NCBI GenBank assembly: GCA_002296125.1
Contig: DBHI01000049.1
Coordinates: forward strand, 1 to 44,601
Origin: Anaerolineales bacterium UBA832
Lineage (GTDB): Bacteria > Chloroflexota > Anaerolineae > Anaerolineales > UBA11657
DNA length: 44,601 bases
Reading direction: 5' to 3'
Under the pieces are notes generated by a model. The model worked only from the letters and a program-made list of their open reading frames with translations, had not been told where the DNA came from and did no database searches. Within the stretch, counting starts at the first letter, position 1. Every line of letters starts with the position of its first letter. This document shows positions 24,482 to 31,765 of the stretch, in pieces. A program made the position numbers and the translations under genes.

Positions 24482-25522
24482 TTATTCTTCATTATCTGTA
24501 CCTTCATCTGTATCATCAGTAACATTCTCATGGTCAGGAGAAGCAACTGCTTTCACTTCCTTTTCTATCGCAAGAGCAATATCTGGGTTCTCGATAAGAT
24601 GCAATTTTGAGTTCTCACGACCTTGACCCAATCGAGTATCACTATAACTATAAAATGCTCCTCTTTTATCTATAATCTCATGCTCAACACCAAGATCAAG
24701 CAAATCACCTGATTTGCTTATACCCTCATCATACATAATGTCAAATTCAGTCTGTCTAAAAGGCGGTGCTACTTTGTTTTTTGTAACACGAACTCTTACA
24801 CGATTCCCTATGATTTGTTGACCAGATTTAATGGCTTGTAATCTCCTCACGTCTAACCTAACACTTGCGTAATACTTTAATGCTTGACCACCCGTAGTAG
24901 TCTCTGGATTACCAAACATTACTCCTATTTTCTGCCGTAATTGATTAGTAAAAACCATTGCAGTATTCGACTGCTTGATAGCACCTGACAACTTGCGCAA
25001 AGCTTGGCTCATTAAACGTGCCTGATTACCCATTGTGGCATCACCCATATCCCCTTCTAATTCAGATCTAGGCACCAACGCTGCAACTGAATCAACAATA
25101 ATGACGTCTATCGCACCTGATCTAACCAAAGAATCTGCTATTTCCAATGCTTGCTCACCTGTATCTGGTTGTGAAACATACATATTTTCAATATCTACAC
25201 CAACTTTAGCAGCATAACGAGGATCCAAAGCGTGCTCCATATCTATAAACGCGCACACTCCGCCTTTTTTTTGTGATTCAGCAACTATATGCTGACACAA
25301 AGTTGTTTTACCTGATGACTCAGGACCATATATTTCGGTAACTCTACCTTTAGGAATGCCACCTATACCTAAAGCAATATCCAAAGAAATACAACCAGTC
25401 GATATTGATTCGACTTCTAAAGTTGCTGAATCTCCCAAACGCATCAAAGCACCTTCTCCAAAACGTTTCTGTATTTGAGAAAGAGTTGTTTCTAATGCTT
25501 TATCACGACCATTAGATGCCAT
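24482..25522 (-). CDS. recA: RecA recombinase
   Basis: The 346-residue protein forms the ATP-dependent filament for homologous recombination and SOS signalling. It begins MASNGRDKALETTL and carries Walker A GPESSGKT (Lys72, same number as in E. coli), VIIVDSVAALVPRSELEGD for Walker B and loop L1, the L2 region TNQLRQKIGVMFGNPETTTGG and an acidic C-tail (NVTDDTDEGTDNEE). The frame can be extended to a GTG at 25564, but that would translate through the ribosome-binding sites; ATG at 25522 with GGAGG 7 bases upstream is correct. The RBS-start unit is exactly duplicated just upstream. Divergent from citrate synthase. Confidence 0.98.
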   Translation of the reverse strand: MASNGRDKALETTLSQIQKRFGEGALMRLGDSATLEVESISTGCISLDIALGIGGIPKGRVTEIYGPESSGKTTLCQHIVAESQKKGGVCAFIDMEHALDPRYAAKVGVDIENMYVSQPDTGEQALEIADSLVRSGAIDVIIVDSVAALVPRSELEGDMGDATMGNQARLMSQALRKLSGAIKQSNTAMVFTNQLRQKIGVMFGNPETTTGGQALKYYASVRLDVRRLQAIKSGQQIIGNRVRVRVTKNKVAPPFRQTEFDIMYDEGISKSGDLLDLGVEHEIIDKRGAFYSYSDTRLGQGRENSKLHLIENPDIALAIEKEVKAVASPDHENVTDDTDEGTDNEE

Positions 25523-25548
25523 TTGTATTCCTCCACACCTGATGCCAT
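25492..25548 (-). other. 18-codon overlapping upstream ORF created by the recA RBS duplication
   Basis: Starting at the distal duplicated ATG (25548), with the same GGAGG as recA, the frame encodes MASGVEEYKWHLMVVIKH and stops at TAG 25494-25492, about 30 bases inside recA. It would occupy the recA start region with a second set of ribosomes. It is probably not a functional peptide, but translating it could lower or couple recA translation. Confidence 0.5.
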
Positions 25549-25566
25549 TTGTATTCCTCCACACCT
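25515..25566 (-). repeat. Perfect 2 x 26-bp tandem repeat duplicating the recA RBS and start codon
   Basis: Bases 25515-25540 and 25541-25566 are identical. On the minus strand each copy reads AGGTGTGGAGGAATACAAAT followed by GGCATC, so each carries the Shine-Dalgarno GGAGG, a 7-base gap and ATG-GCA-TC. The copy next to the gene (ATG at 25522) starts recA. Because 26 is not a multiple of 3, the distal copy (ATG at 25548) reads another frame. Confidence 0.95.
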
Positions 25567-25590
25567 ATAACACACATCTATTAACATAAA

Positions 25591-25619
25591 AGTGTACAAT
25601 ACTCTATGATTCAATGCAA
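25591..25619 (-). promoter_or_regulatory. Possible recA promoter
   Basis: On the minus strand TTGCAT (25619-25614) and TACACT (25596-25591) are 17 bases apart, about 70 bases before the recA ATG. No inverted repeat resembling the known Bacillus or E. coli LexA boxes was seen in 25567-25747. In AT-rich DNA this match is suggestive only. Confidence 0.35.
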
Positions 25620-25684
25620 ATCCAATCAAATAGTACAAAGTATTACATTTAGTTAATTGTATAATCATTAATATTTTGTTAAAC

Positions 25685-25714
25685 TTGACCAACAACAAAA
25701 CAATAAACTACAAT
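25685..25714 (+). promoter_or_regulatory. Predicted citrate synthase promoter
   Basis: TTGACC (25685-25690), an 18-base spacer and TACAAT (25709-25714) are close to the sigma70 consensus and lie about 33 bases before the citrate synthase ATG, giving a leader of roughly 27 bases without a Shine-Dalgarno. Confidence 0.45.
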
Positions 25715-25747
25715 TACATATATAAATATATAAATTAGACTATTAAA

Positions 25748-27037
25748 ATGAAAAATAACAGCTTAAAAATTACCGATAACCGTACTGGAACTTCATACAC
25801 ACTTCCTATCCACAACAATACCATCAACGCTTTATCACTGCGAGACATTAAAGTTAACGAAGATGATTTTGGTCTTATGGCATATGATCCGGGATATACA
25901 AACACAGCTTCTTGTAACAGCACAATTACATATGTAGACGGAGAGAAAGGTGTACTAATGTATCGCGGATATCCAATTGAACAATTAGCTGAAAATAGTA
26001 CTTTTCTTGAAGTGTCTTATCTATTGATAAATGACTCACTACCTTCTAAAGAACAAAGTGAACACTGGGAAAACAAAGTAATGCATCATACATACATTCA
26101 TGAAAACTTAGCAAAATTAATGCAAACTTTTCGATATGATGCACATCCTATGGGAATGTTAATTGGCACAATTGCAGCTATGTCAACACTGCATCCAGAT
26201 GCCAAAGAAATACATAATCCAACATCTAGACAGAAACAAATATGGAGAATATTAGGAAAATTACCTACCATAGCAGCTTTTGCTTACAGACGTCGTATTG
26301 GCCGACCGTACAATTATCCAGACAGCTCGTTAGGTTACACAGAAAACTTATTATACATGATGGACTACATGAATCAAGGTAACTATCAAGTCGATCCAAT
26401 TTTAGCAAAAGCTCTTGATACCCTTTTAATACTTCATGCAGATCACGAACAAAATTGTTCAACATCTGTAATGCGAAATATCGGTTCCAGCCATGCAGAT
26501 CCTTATAGTGCTATGGCAGGAGCAGCTGCTGCACTGTATGGTCCATTACACGGAGGAGCTAATGAAGCTGTACTTCGAATGCTAACTGAAATAGCAAATA
26601 CTGATAATATTCCTCATTACATTGATCAAGTAAAGGATGGTAAATTTCGTTTGATGGGCTTTGGTCATAGAGTCTACAAAAATTACGATCCTCGTGCACG
26701 AATCATAAAAAATGTAGCAGATCAAGTATTAAAAGTTACTGGAAGCACTCCTTTATTAGAAATAGCACTAGAACTAGAAAATATCGCATTAAAAGACGAT
26801 TATTTTGTTTCTCGCAATCTATATCCCAACGTTGATTTCTATAGTGGAATCATTTACCAAGCCATGGGCTTTCCAGTAGACATGTTTCCTGTATTGTTTG
26901 CATTAGGCAGAGCACCTGGATGGCTCGCACAATGGCTCGAATTGATTGATGATCAAGAACAAAAAATTGCACGGCCACGCCAAATATACACTGGTCACAT
27001 GAATCGTGACTATGTGCCAATAAATAAACGCAAATAA
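25748..27037 (+). CDS. gltA: Citrate synthase
   Basis: The 429-residue length fits the hexameric type found in many Gram-negative bacteria. It condenses acetyl-CoA and oxaloacetate to citrate at the start of the TCA cycle. Catalytic residues are visible: His268 in GPLHGGANE, His307 in GFGHRVYKNYDPRA and Asp363 in NVDFYSG. HADHEQNCSTSVMRNIGS and the N-terminal YDPGYTNTASCNS block, with an ITYVDGEKGVLMYRGYPIEQ strand pair, are typical. It stands alone, divergent from recA and followed by a glycan cluster. Confidence 0.97.
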   Translation: MKNNSLKITDNRTGTSYTLPIHNNTINALSLRDIKVNEDDFGLMAYDPGYTNTASCNSTITYVDGEKGVLMYRGYPIEQLAENSTFLEVSYLLINDSLPSKEQSEHWENKVMHHTYIHENLAKLMQTFRYDAHPMGMLIGTIAAMSTLHPDAKEIHNPTSRQKQIWRILGKLPTIAAFAYRRRIGRPYNYPDSSLGYTENLLYMMDYMNQGNYQVDPILAKALDTLLILHADHEQNCSTSVMRNIGSSHADPYSAMAGAAAALYGPLHGGANEAVLRMLTEIANTDNIPHYIDQVKDGKFRLMGFGHRVYKNYDPRARIIKNVADQVLKVTGSTPLLEIALELENIALKDDYFVSRNLYPNVDFYSGIIYQAMGFPVDMFPVLFALGRAPGWLAQWLELIDDQEQKIARPRQIYTGHMNRDYVPINKRK

Positions 27038-27061
27038 CCTTCAATAACTATTATTTGTTTT
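27031..27061 (+). terminator. Weak AT-only hairpin after citrate synthase
   Basis: CAAATAA (27031-27037, including the stop codon) and TTATTTG (27051-27057) form a 7-bp stem with a 13-base loop, followed by TTTT. The stem has almost no G-C pairs, so termination would be weak. Confidence 0.3.
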
Positions 27062-27082
27062 CAATACTATAATAATTAGATT

Positions 27083-27110
27083 ACACTAAGGTTGTATAAT
27101 GCATTTAGTG
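27083..27110 (+). promoter_or_regulatory. TATAAT box flanked by an inverted repeat upstream of the flippase operon
   Basis: A perfect TATAAT (27095-27100) lies about 50 bases before the flippase ATG. It is enclosed by CACTAA (27083-27088) and TTAGTG (27105-27110), exact inverted arms spaced 16 bases. No good -35 box is seen at the right distance, so either the promoter depends on an activator or the match is chance. Confidence 0.3.
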
Positions 27111-27149
27111 AAACATTAAATACATATTTGCTCGTGCTTGACTGACCAT

Positions 27150-28499
27150 ATGTTTATCAATATCAAAAACACTATAATAAATAATGCTCTAAAAAGATTA
27201 GCACGTAATAGTGGTTTGTTATTAGCAGCTGAAAGTGTAGCAACGTTAATAGGATTAGTACAATTTCCTTTGGTAGCCCGTATATTAGGAGCTGAAGAAT
27301 ATGGCAAAGCAATACTGATTATTAGTTGGGTGGGACTCATAGGATCCCTATTAGGTATACAAACAAGAAAAACAATAGTGAAATATTTGAGTTTGTTTTC
27401 ATCTAAGGACGAGTCTCATAAATCACTAGCAATAGTGAAGTTAGGACTTATCCTTAATATTTCATTATCTACTGTAGTTTGTACTACTCTGTACATAGCT
27501 GCACCAACACTTAGTATATGGATATTAGACTCCGAAACAGGAGCTATACTATTCAGAATAATCATACTACGTGACTATTTTGCGTCTACGACTGGAACAA
27601 CAGTATCCGTATTACGTGTACTAGACAAATTTAAATTTATTTCAATCATAAATGCTGTTTCGTCTATATTCACTTTTGCTTTTGTAGCGTTGGCTCTATT
27701 AAATGACTACAAACTATTAGGGTATCTATATGCTGTTTCTCTAATTCCTATCGTCCAATCAATCATATTGCTTATCTACAGTACCAACAGACTCAATATG
27801 AAATTTGGTACAAATTGGTGGAATGTACAAATGAAAGTACTAATTGAGCATAAAACAGAAATAAAAACAATGCTTTTAAGTATGAAATTAGATAGTTTAC
27901 GAAAAATAGCTACTGATAAAGTTGACATAGTTTTATTAGGCTTCTTCGTAGACATTTACAATGTAGGATTGTATAAAATGAGCAAACAACTATCTGGCTA
28001 CATAAGCAAATTAAGTAACCCAATTTATTCTGCTATTTATCCAGAACTTGCTAATCTATATCATAACAAAGGCAAAACATATTTAACAGAATTCATTCGC
28101 AAGCTGACAAATTGGATCTCAATTGCAACCATTTTTTCAATCATCACTACAATATTATTAGCCAACAAATTGGTTCCAATAATTTTTGGAGCAGAATATG
28201 CAAATTCACTGCCTATATTTTATATAATCATGCTAATGCATGTATGGTTAGCTCTTATATGGGCACCTGGGCTATTATTGACTCTTGGTAAAGCTAATGC
28301 ACTTATGAAAATCAACTTAACCAGTACTCTAGTCATGTTAGTTCTACTGATAGGATTAGTACCAACATGGGGTACTACTGGAGCTGCAATTGCTATTGTA
28401 CTTAATTACTGGACATGGAGTATCATAGTTCTATGGTACACCTCACGAATCCCAGGCATTGAATTATGGAAACACTCAACCTCCGTCAATCAAACTTAA
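27150..28499 (+). CDS. Polysaccharide/lipid-linked oligosaccharide flippase (Wzx-like)
   Basis: From ATG at 27150 this is a 449-residue protein with about 12-14 membrane segments; a TTG 12 bases earlier also opens the frame. The N-terminal pattern NSGLLLAAESVATLIGLVQF-PLVARILGAEEYGKA is characteristic of the MOP/Wzx exporter superfamily, and a second PIYSAIYPELANLY segment follows mid-protein. It would turn a polyprenyl-diphosphate-linked oligosaccharide to the outer face. It heads an operon with a GT4, an epimerase and a WecC-type dehydrogenase, and is the only flippase in the window, so it may also serve the 4.2-16.4 kb operon. Confidence 0.87.
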   Translation: MFINIKNTIINNALKRLARNSGLLLAAESVATLIGLVQFPLVARILGAEEYGKAILIISWVGLIGSLLGIQTRKTIVKYLSLFSSKDESHKSLAIVKLGLILNISLSTVVCTTLYIAAPTLSIWILDSETGAILFRIIILRDYFASTTGTTVSVLRVLDKFKFISIINAVSSIFTFAFVALALLNDYKLLGYLYAVSLIPIVQSIILLIYSTNRLNMKFGTNWWNVQMKVLIEHKTEIKTMLLSMKLDSLRKIATDKVDIVLLGFFVDIYNVGLYKMSKQLSGYISKLSNPIYSAIYPELANLYHNKGKTYLTEFIRKLTNWISIATIFSIITTILLANKLVPIIFGAEYANSLPIFYIIMLMHVWLALIWAPGLLLTLGKANALMKINLTSTLVMLVLLIGLVPTWGTTGAAIAIVLNYWTWSIIVLWYTSRIPGIELWKHSTSVNQT

Positions 28500-29638
28500 A
28501 CATTTTATATGTTAATAGCAGCAGCTTTCCCATAGCTAAAGCCAGTAGCGTGCAAATCATGCAAATGTGTGAAGCATTTGCATCTTTAGGTAACTCTGTC
28601 AAACTAGTTAGTTTGCAACCTAATAACAAACCATTATCAACTACTAAAATCCAAAAATATTATGGAGTGTCTTCTAACTTTACAATTCAACAACTATCAC
28701 GTAAAAAATTGCCTAGAAAATTTGATTTGTTTCAAATTCAAGCTATACGCAACAATAGACTTAATACCCACATCTGTTATTCTCGCGGACGAGACATAAT
28801 TGCCCCAACAATTGGTTTGCAAATGGGAATGCATGCCATTATAGAAGTTCATGGAAAACCCTTGTCTTTGAAAGAAAAAATGCTTTTAAAACTTATTCAA
28901 TCACATCGTCGCGGAATGCTTGTTACAATAAGTGATGCATTAAGAAAACTTTATATAAACGAACTAAATTTTTCAGACAAAAACATAATTGTTGCTACTG
29001 GCGGAGTAGATATCAATAAATTTGACCCCTACATTACAATTCATGATGCACGTCAGAAATTGAATATGGAAGAAGGAACTTGGATTATATATACAGGTGG
29101 ACTATATCGTGGACGTGGATTAGATTTTTTGTTTAAAGCTGTTACCAATTTAGATATTAAAGTCATGATTGTTGGTGGAAGTAATGACCAACAAATTAAA
29201 GAGTGGCAATATAAAGCAAAAAAACACAATCTTGATAATGTATATTTTACTGGATACCAATCTCCTGAAACAATTCCTTTATATCTTGCTGCCGCTAATA
29301 TGCTTATTATGCCTTATGAAACGAAGGTATATACCGCTAATAATGAAGAAACATCCTCTTGGGCATCACCATTAAAATTATATGAATACATGGCAGCATC
29401 TCGCCCCATTATTGCAAGCAATATACCAATGATAAAAAATACTCTAATTGATAATCATAATTCACTGCTAGTAGAACCATGCAGTGCAACAGCAATAAGA
29501 AAAGCAATAAAAACACTTGTAAATAATGACAAACTAGGCAATCATATTGCAACCAATGCACGCAAAGATGTACTTAAACATACTTGGACTACACGTGCCC
29601 AACATATAATCAATAATGTGGGGAAACATACATTATGA
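28466..29638 (+). CDS. GT4-type glycosyltransferase
   Basis: This 390-residue GT-B enzyme has an N-terminal half with LYVNSSSFPIAKASSVQIMQM and HAIIEVHGKPLSLKEK, a linker ATGGVDINKFDPY (about 172-184) and a donor half with IIYTGGLYRGRGLDFLFKAV, VMIVGGS and LKLYEYMAASRPIIASNIP. The ATG at 28466 lies 34 bases inside the flippase gene; no later in-frame ATG leaves the first strand intact, so the long overlap is probably real. Downstream it overlaps the epimerase by 4 bases (ATGA). The sugar is unknown. Confidence 0.87.
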   Translation: METLNLRQSNLNILYVNSSSFPIAKASSVQIMQMCEAFASLGNSVKLVSLQPNNKPLSTTKIQKYYGVSSNFTIQQLSRKKLPRKFDLFQIQAIRNNRLNTHICYSRGRDIIAPTIGLQMGMHAIIEVHGKPLSLKEKMLLKLIQSHRRGMLVTISDALRKLYINELNFSDKNIIVATGGVDINKFDPYITIHDARQKLNMEEGTWIIYTGGLYRGRGLDFLFKAVTNLDIKVMIVGGSNDQQIKEWQYKAKKHNLDNVYFTGYQSPETIPLYLAAANMLIMPYETKVYTANNEETSSWASPLKLYEYMAASRPIIASNIPMIKNTLIDNHNSLLVEPCSATAIRKAIKTLVNNDKLGNHIATNARKDVLKHTWTTRAQHIINNVGKHTL

Positions 29639-30552
29639 AAATACTTGTAACTGGAGGATTGGGAGCCATTGGATCTCAACTTTGCAAACAACTAAAAAAT
29701 CAAGATAACGAAATATGGATTTGTGATTTATACCACTCAAATAAACAAAAATATTTGAGGTGTGATATATCTAAATATCAACAAATTGAAAAAGTAATAA
29801 CATTGATTCAACCTGATTTTGTTTATCATCTTGCAGCTGAATTTGGAAGAATCAATGGAGAAGATCATTATTTTCAATTATGGCAAACTAATGCTATTGG
29901 AACAAAAAACATCTTACGCCTTCAAGAAAAATATAATTTCAAAATGTGTTTTACAAGCAGCTCTGAAATATATGGGGATTGGAAAGGTTTAATGTCTGAA
30001 GATGTGCCTGACCAAAATCCTATTAATCAATTGAATGATTATGCTATCAGTAAATGGGTAAATGAAATGCAAATCATTAACTCAACTGCTAGATTTAACA
30101 CTGAGACAGTACGTGTACGTCTTTTTAACACATATGGACCAGGTGAATACTATTCACCTTATAGAAGTGTAATTTGTCAATTTGTTTACAGGGCGTTACA
30201 TAATATGCCTTATACTGTATATCTTGATCATCATCGTACATCTTCCTATGTAGATGATACAGTACGAACATTAGCAAACATTTGTAAACCACAATATTTT
30301 AGACCCGGAGAAGTATATAATATTGCAGGAAATGAATATCACGACATAAAAACAATATCTGATATGATACTCTCCTATCTAGGAAAAGATGATAAAGAAA
30401 TAACATATCAAACATTTGAAAAACATAATACAGGTGACAAAAAAGGCGATCTAACCAAAGCCCAAAATCACCTGGATCACCAACCAACAGTAAAACTGAC
30501 TGACGGAATTCCCTTAACGATAGAATGGCAAAAAACAATCTATGGCATCTAA
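29635..30552 (+). CDS. NAD-dependent nucleotide-sugar epimerase/dehydratase (extended SDR)
   Basis: The 305-residue protein carries a variant NAD loop GGLGAIGSQL (7-16), HLAAEFGRINGEDHY, TSSSEIYGDW and the catalytic Tyr-x3-Lys in NDYAISKWVNEM. After that come RLFNTYGPGEYYSPYRSVI and YLDHHRTSSYVDDTV, placing it in the dTDP-glucose 4,6-dehydratase/epimerase superfamily; the GPGEYYSPYRS pattern marks a subgroup whose exact substrate I cannot name. It overlaps the GT4 gene upstream by 4 bases and wecC downstream by 11, so it belongs to the flippase operon. Confidence 0.85.
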   Translation: MKILVTGGLGAIGSQLCKQLKNQDNEIWICDLYHSNKQKYLRCDISKYQQIEKVITLIQPDFVYHLAAEFGRINGEDHYFQLWQTNAIGTKNILRLQEKYNFKMCFTSSSEIYGDWKGLMSEDVPDQNPINQLNDYAISKWVNEMQIINSTARFNTETVRVRLFNTYGPGEYYSPYRSVICQFVYRALHNMPYTVYLDHHRTSSYVDDTVRTLANICKPQYFRPGEVYNIAGNEYHDIKTISDMILSYLGKDDKEITYQTFEKHNTGDKKGDLTKAQNHLDHQPTVKLTDGIPLTIEWQKTIYGI

Positions 30553-31765
30553 CAAAACAGAACCTCTCAAGATAGTTGTAATTGGCACAGGATATGTTGG
30601 TCTTCCAGCTGCCTTAATGTTAGCTAAAGCTGGACATCAAGTAGTAGGTGTAGATATTGATGAAAACATAGTCCGAGCTATCAATGAAGGCATACTTTTG
30701 GTCAAAGGCGAACAACTCGAAAGCATCATGGATGATCCTATAGTGCGCCAAAATCTAAATGCACAATCTACACCATGTGATGCAGATGTGTTTATCATTG
30801 CTGTACCCACACCATTAGATCAAACATCCAAAACCGCAAACTTAGACATGGTAATAGATGCAACAAAATCTATTGTGCCGCATCTAACAAATGGTAATTT
30901 AATAATTCTAGAATCAACTGTGCCACCACTAACCTGTCGCAACTTAATTACGCCAATCATTGAAAATGAAGGCTTCAAGATAGGACAAGATATATATCTT
31001 GCTCACTGTCCTGAACGAATACTACCTGGTGACATTTTCTACGAAATAGTACACAATGACCGATTAATTGGATCATTCGATCAAAAAACCCAACAAATGG
31101 CTGCAAATGTTTACTCCTCATTTGTAAAAGGTGAAATGTTGTTCACTGATGATGTTACTGCTGAATTTGTCAAATTGATTGAAAACACATACAGAGATGT
31201 AAACATAGCGTTAGCAAATGAATTATCCTCAGTAGCTAATTCATTAGACATTGACCCCGTCGCAGCAATAAGTCTAGCTAATAGACACCCTCGTGTTAAT
31301 ATTCTCAAACCAGGCATAGGAGTAGGTGGCCATTGTATACCAATTGATCCTTGGTTCATTAAACAAGTTGATGAGAAAAACTCTCGTTTGATTACCACTG
31401 CCCGTCAAATCAATGACGACATGCCAAAGAAAATAGTAAATAAAATAAAACATATAACTCAAAATATTTCTCAACCAAACTTCGTAGCAATCGGTGCTGC
31501 ATACAAAGCAAATACAGCAGATGTAAGAGAAAGTCCTTCTAATAAAATTGTTTCTCTACTCAGAGCAGAAGGTTATAAAATTGATCATTTTGATCCACTT
31601 ATCGAAGGCATGGAGTTTCCAGTCAACATTGTAGAAGCCTGCGTAAACAAAGATTGCCTAATTATATTGGTAGGACATGATGAAATATTAATTGAATTAG
31701 ACAAACATGAACAAACTATATTGTCCAAACTAAACCATCCTCTAATTATGAGATTTTTCAATTAA
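30542..31765 (+). CDS. UDP-N-acetyl-D-mannosamine-type dehydrogenase (WecC-like)
   Basis: The 407-residue protein matches the WecC branch of UDP-sugar 6-dehydrogenases, which oxidise UDP-ManNAc to UDP-ManNAcA. Visible are VIGTGYVGLPAALMLAKAGH, IIAVPTPL, LESTVPPLTCRNL, AHCPERILPGD, NTYRDVNIALANELS and the active-site Cys265 in GIGVGGHCIPIDPWFI. ESTVPP, HCPERILPG and DPWFI distinguish it from the WbpA-like enzyme at 14071-15387. No UDP-GlcNAc 2-epimerase that would make UDP-ManNAc is seen in the window. Its last 24 bases overlap the 3' end of the convergent GT-C gene. Confidence 0.9.
   Translation: MASNKTEPLKIVVIGTGYVGLPAALMLAKAGHQVVGVDIDENIVRAINEGILLVKGEQLESIMDDPIVRQNLNAQSTPCDADVFIIAVPTPLDQTSKTANLDMVIDATKSIVPHLTNGNLIILESTVPPLTCRNLITPIIENEGFKIGQDIYLAHCPERILPGDIFYEIVHNDRLIGSFDQKTQQMAANVYSSFVKGEMLFTDDVTAEFVKLIENTYRDVNIALANELSSVANSLDIDPVAAISLANRHPRVNILKPGIGVGGHCIPIDPWFIKQVDEKNSRLITTARQINDDMPKKIVNKIKHITQNISQPNFVAIGAAYKANTADVRESPSNKIVSLLRAEGYKIDHFDPLIEGMEFPVNIVEACVNKDCLIILVGHDEILIELDKHEQTILSKLNHPLIMRFFN

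Noticed and set aside
25523..25564. GTG start extending RecA by 14 residues
   Set aside because: The extension translates through both duplicated ribosome-binding sites; ATG at 25522 has its own GGAGG and gives the standard RecA N-terminus with Walker lysine at 72.
25567..25747. LexA/SOS box upstream of recA
   Set aside because: No CGAAC-N4-GTTCG or CTGT-N8-ACAG type palindrome was found; the AGTGTACAATACT stretch is only partly symmetric.
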